NCBI GenBank assembly: GCA_030642635.1
Contig: DAOWNK010000120.1
Span: 1-9,245, forward strand
Length of the DNA stretch: 9,245 nucleotides
Direction: 5' to 3'
Source: Pirellulales bacterium
Lineage (GTDB): Bacteria; Planctomycetota; Planctomycetia; Pirellulales; Thermoguttaceae
Shown here: piece by piece, positions 6,673-9,245 of the stretch
Layout: each line of letters starts with the position of its first letter
How positions within the stretch are numbered: position 1 is the stretch's first letter
Program-made: the position numbers and the translations under genes
Notes under the pieces: generated by a model
The model's input: the letters and a program-made list of their open reading frames with translations, nothing else
Database searches by the model: none
What the model was told of the DNA's origin: nothing

Positions 6673-8304
6673 ATGTTCAACGGCATTTTCCATGTTCCTC
6701 AGCCGGTAAACGAACCGGTGCTAAACTACGCCCCGGGCAACCCGGAACGAGCGGAACTGAAAGACAAACTGGCCGAAATGCTCGACCAAAAAATTGACGT
6801 GCCGATGATCATCGGCGGTCGAGAGGTCCGAAACGGCACGACCGCCGAGATCGTCTGCCCGCACGACCATCAACACACCCTGGGCAAGTACCACCAGGGC
6901 AACGCACTGCACGTCGAGGAGGCGATAGCCGCGGCCAACGCCGCCCGGCACCAGTGGAGCCGGATGCCGTGGGACTCGCGGGCAATCGTGTTCCTGAAGG
7001 CGGCCGAGTTGCTCGCCGGCAAGTATCGCCAGACGCTGAACGCGGCCACCATGCTGAACCTCAGCAAAACCCCGCACCAGGCCGAGATCGATGCGGCCTG
7101 CGAGTTGATCGACTTCTGGCGATTCAACCCGCACTTCATGCAAGAGGTGTACGGCGACCAGCCGCTCTCGGCCGGCGGGGTGCTGAACTACATGGAGCAC
7201 CGGCCGCTGGACGGGTTCGTGCTGGCGATCACGCCGTTTAACTTCACCTCGATCGCCGGCAACCTGCCGACCGCACCGGCGCTGATGGGCAACACGGTGG
7301 TATGGAAGCCGGCCTCCAGCGCAGTGCTGCCGGCGTATTTCATCATGCAGATACTCGCCGAAGCCGGGCTGCCGCCGGGGGTTATCAACATGTTGCCCGG
7401 CCCGGGGCCGATCATCGGTCCGGCGGCGCTGGGGAACGTAAACCTGGGCGGTATACACTTCACAGGGAGCACAAAAGTCTTCTCGACGATTTACCTGGAG
7501 GTCGGCTCCGACATACGCAAGTACGTCGCCTACCCGCGTATCGTCGGTGAGACCGGCGGCAAGGACTTTATTTTTGCACACGCAAGCTGCGACGTCGATG
7601 CGCTGGTCACCGCATTGGTCCGAGGCGCGTTCGAGTACCAGGGCCAAAAGTGCTCGGCCGCGTCTCGGGCGTACATTCCCGATTCGCTCTGGCCGACGGT
7701 CAAGGAACGGATGCTCGACACAATCGACAAGCTCAAGATGGGCGACGTGTGCCAGTTCGGCAACTTCATGGGCGCGGTGATCGACCGCGGTGCGTTCTCG
7801 ACCATAAGCGGATACATCGACTACGCACGCAGCAGCCCCGATATGGAAATCCTTACCGGCGGCGGATGCGACGACTCGACCGGGTACTTTATCGAGCCGA
7901 CCGTGGTTCTCTCGAAAGACCCGCAGGCGAAACTGATGGTCGAGGAGATTTTCGGCCCGGTGCTGACCGTTTACGTCTATCCGGAGGGCGAATACGACGA
8001 GACGCTGAAACTCTGCGACCAGGGTTCGCCGTACGCACTGACCGGTGCGATCTTCGCCCTGGACCGCAGCGCGATCGTCCGGGCGATGGACGCCCTGCGG
8101 CACGCGGCCGGCAACTTCTACATCAACGACAAACCCACCGGCGCGGTCGTCGGCCAGCAGCCCTTCGGCGGCTCCCGTGCATCCGGCACGAACGACAAGG
8201 CCGGAAGCTGGCTGAACCTGGAGCGCTGGGTCACCCCGCGCACGATCAAGGAGACGTTCCTTCCACCGACCGATTTCCGATACCCGTACATGGCCGAGGA
8301 GTAA
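6673..8304 (+). CDS. pruA: 1-pyrroline-5-carboxylate dehydrogenase (L-glutamate gamma-semialdehyde dehydrogenase)
   Basis: A complete 543-residue aldehyde dehydrogenase that oxidises glutamate semialdehyde to glutamate with NAD+, the second step of proline breakdown. It is of the ALDH4A1-like stand-alone type: the opening NEPVLNYAPGNPERAEL, the ELIDFWRFN segment and the ending FYINDKPTGAVVGQQPFGG match that family closely. Catalytic C327 lies in GQKCSAASR, the general-base E293 in VGETGGKDF, and the oxyanion N190 in ITPFNFT. FTGS (263-266) belongs to the NAD site and EEIFGPV (424-430) holds the nicotinamide ribose. It is full length with no truncation. The start is supported by GGGAG and by the upstream promoter. 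No proline dehydrogenase gene is within the window, so the partner is either elsewhere or beyond the edge. The TAA stop is embedded in a palindrome. The link to the divergent lipid operon is probably positional only. Confidence 0.95.
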   Translation: MFNGIFHVPQPVNEPVLNYAPGNPERAELKDKLAEMLDQKIDVPMIIGGREVRNGTTAEIVCPHDHQHTLGKYHQGNALHVEEAIAAANAARHQWSRMPWDSRAIVFLKAAELLAGKYRQTLNAATMLNLSKTPHQAEIDAACELIDFWRFNPHFMQEVYGDQPLSAGGVLNYMEHRPLDGFVLAITPFNFTSIAGNLPTAPALMGNTVVWKPASSAVLPAYFIMQILAEAGLPPGVINMLPGPGPIIGPAALGNVNLGGIHFTGSTKVFSTIYLEVGSDIRKYVAYPRIVGETGGKDFIFAHASCDVDALVTALVRGAFEYQGQKCSAASRAYIPDSLWPTVKERMLDTIDKLKMGDVCQFGNFMGAVIDRGAFSTISGYIDYARSSPDMEILTGGGCDDSTGYFIEPTVVLSKDPQAKLMVEEIFGPVLTVYVYPEGEYDETLKLCDQGSPYALTGAIFALDRSAIVRAMDALRHAAGNFYINDKPTGAVVGQQPFGGSRASGTNDKAGSWLNLERWVTPRTIKETFLPPTDFRYPYMAEE

Positions 8305-8319
8305 GCCGCTTGCGGCTTA
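8302..8319 (+). terminator. Palindrome overlapping the P5CDH stop codon
   Basis: TAAGCCGC-TT-GCGGCTTA is a perfect 18-nt palindrome whose first three bases are the stop codon. The RNA stem closes a CUUG tetraloop, which is unusually stable. No T-run follows, so intrinsic termination is uncertain; a Rho-dependent or mRNA-protecting role is possible. A second, weaker hairpin (ACGCAG/CTGCGT, 8338-8354) follows 18 nt later. The rest of the 8320-8525 gap shows no convincing promoter by eye. Confidence 0.5.
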
Positions 8320-8525
8320 GCACGTCGAATCGCCCCAACGCAGTTTACCTGCGTGGTTATCACCGGCGGAACCGATACATTCCGTCCAACCGCCTCTAGG
8401 CGACAACTTTATCGCCGTTCATTGCAAAACGTTCGGCGGGAAGACATGAAACGCAGTCGGGGCCGTCCTATGATTTCGATGAAGCGGTTTGTTGAAGTTG
8501 GTAATCCTCGTAGGAGTTGGGACAG

Positions 8526-9245
8526 ATGGCGAGTACCGGCAGTACGGAAAGTCCGCACGTTCGGACACTTGATCGGATGAGCAAGGCGGCGGAAAAACAG
8601 ACACATGCAATCCAGGCGTCGCGGAAGTTGCTCGGCAGCATGTTCGACGCGATTCCCGACCTGTTGGTCGTACTGGATCACGATCTGCGGATCGTCACGA
8701 GCAACTGGAAGGGGTACGAACAGGTTACACAAGCCCAGCGGGATTCTCATCCGCACTGCTATGAGTGCCTTATGCACCGTGAGGAACCGTGCGAGGAATG
8801 CCACGCACGCAAGGTGTTCGACGGCGGCAAGGCATGTCAGATGGAGCACACCGACCCGACCGACGGGAGTACGAAAGATATATGTGCCTTGCCGATATTC
8901 GGCGCCTCGGACAACGTGGAGATGGTGCTGACGCACGTGCGCGACGTTACCCGCTACAAGCAGATCGAGCAGGAGTTGAAGGACTATACCGTCGCGTTGG
9001 AATCGCAGAAGATGGCCATGGAGGAATTTTACATTGCCGCGGAGGACGCCACCCGCGCCAAGACCGAATTCCTGGCCAACATGAGCCACGAAATCCGCAC
9101 ACCAATGACGGCTATCCTTGGGTTCGCCGAAAACCTGCTCGTGCCGGACCTTTCTGAAGAGGATCGCACCAATGCCGTGAAAACCATTAGGCGCAACGGC
9201 GAGAACTGGCTTAAAGTCATCAACGAAATCCTGGATATCTCGAAA
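8526..9245 (+). CDS. PAS-domain sensor histidine kinase (N-terminal part)
   Basis: An open frame from ATG 8526 runs off the window, giving 240 residues. AGGAG (8512-8516) lies 9 nt before the ATG and an in-frame TAG (8511-8513) excludes a longer start. A short N-terminal helix is followed by a PAS domain (about 34-145, beginning LLGSMFDAIPDLLVVLDHDL and ending LTHVRDVTRYKQIEQEL), then a coiled-coil-like linker (145-182). The HisKA phosphoacceptor box is FLANMSHEIRTPMTAILGF (182-200) with H188. No signal peptide or membrane segment is present, so a cytosolic sensor is likely. The PAS domain has a C-x2-C-x7-C-x2-C cluster (C78, C81, C89, C92), a pattern recurring in some bacterial PAS kinases and possibly binding metal or a cofactor. 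The ATPase domain and any receiver domain are beyond the edge, so hybrid status and the signal are unknown. Confidence 0.9.
   Translation, partial: MASTGSTESPHVRTLDRMSKAAEKQTHAIQASRKLLGSMFDAIPDLLVVLDHDLRIVTSNWKGYEQVTQAQRDSHPHCYECLMHREEPCEECHARKVFDGGKACQMEHTDPTDGSTKDICALPIFGASDNVEMVLTHVRDVTRYKQIEQELKDYTVALESQKMAMEEFYIAAEDATRAKTEFLANMSHEIRTPMTAILGFAENLLVPDLSEEDRTNAVKTIRRNGENWLKVINEILDISK

Noticed and set aside
6721..8103. Long minus-strand open frame (460 codons) opposite the P5CDH gene
   Set aside because: Antisense shadow of a clearly recognised enzyme; its translation is rich in Arg, His and Val without any motif.
8446..8580. 44-residue basic ORF starting before and overlapping the kinase gene
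   Set aside because: It has a GGGAAG-like sequence before its ATG, but more than a third of it is out of frame over the kinase start and its composition is that of a shadow (many Arg, Trp). Not supported as a gene.
8790..8804. CEECH as a c-type heme attachment site
   Set aside because: Heme c attachment occurs outside the cytoplasm, and this kinase has no signal peptide or membrane segment in the visible part. The motif is better explained as half of a four-cysteine cluster.

Overview
The window looks like a chromosomal segment of an uncultured Planctomycetota-type bacterium. This is an inference from gene content, moderately GC-rich coding DNA and gaps rich in palindromic repeats; no rRNA or other marker gene confirms it. 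The core is a six-gene minus-strand operon (6436 down to 635). In order it encodes a FabF-type ketosynthase, an acyl carrier protein, two different CrtI/CrtISO-type FAD oxidoreductases, a FabZ-type dehydratase and a FabI-type enoyl reductase. Spacing is tight (16-nt gap, 1-nt gap, 4-nt ATGA overlap), except at two places where palindromic repeat pairs sit in the gaps.

Together the operon genes look like a dedicated acyl-lipid assembly line. The ketosynthase extends an acyl chain on the ACP, FabZ dehydrates it and FabI reduces it or leaves it unsaturated. The two oxidoreductases would desaturate, isomerise or saturate a polyene or long acyl product. Carotenoid-desaturase-like enzymes together with a private ketosynthase, ACP and FabZ recall the gene sets proposed for ladderane lipids in anammox planctomycetes and other specialised fatty-acid or polyene clusters. 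The product cannot be read from sequence. No ketoreductase, acyltransferase, phosphopantetheinyl transferase or radical SAM gene is present in the window.

Left of the operon (1-634) are the 3' end of an unknown plus-strand gene, a small minus-strand HTH-like protein, and a short open tail of a possibly disrupted or very small gene. Right of the operon a divergent intergenic region (6437-6672) carries a good sigma70-like promoter for a complete 1-pyrroline-5-carboxylate dehydrogenase (plus strand). It is followed by the first 240 codons of a PAS-containing sensor histidine kinase that runs off the window.

Four kinds of short GC-rich palindrome occupy the gaps. One (AAGCCGC-TT-GCGGCTT in gene sense) overlaps the stop codons of both the fabI-like gene and the P5CDH gene. 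A second forms an inverted pair between fabZ and fabI. A third forms an inverted pair whose outer end contains the ACP stop codon. A fourth sits in the divergent promoter region. They may act as terminators, mRNA stabilisers or REP-like mobile repeats.
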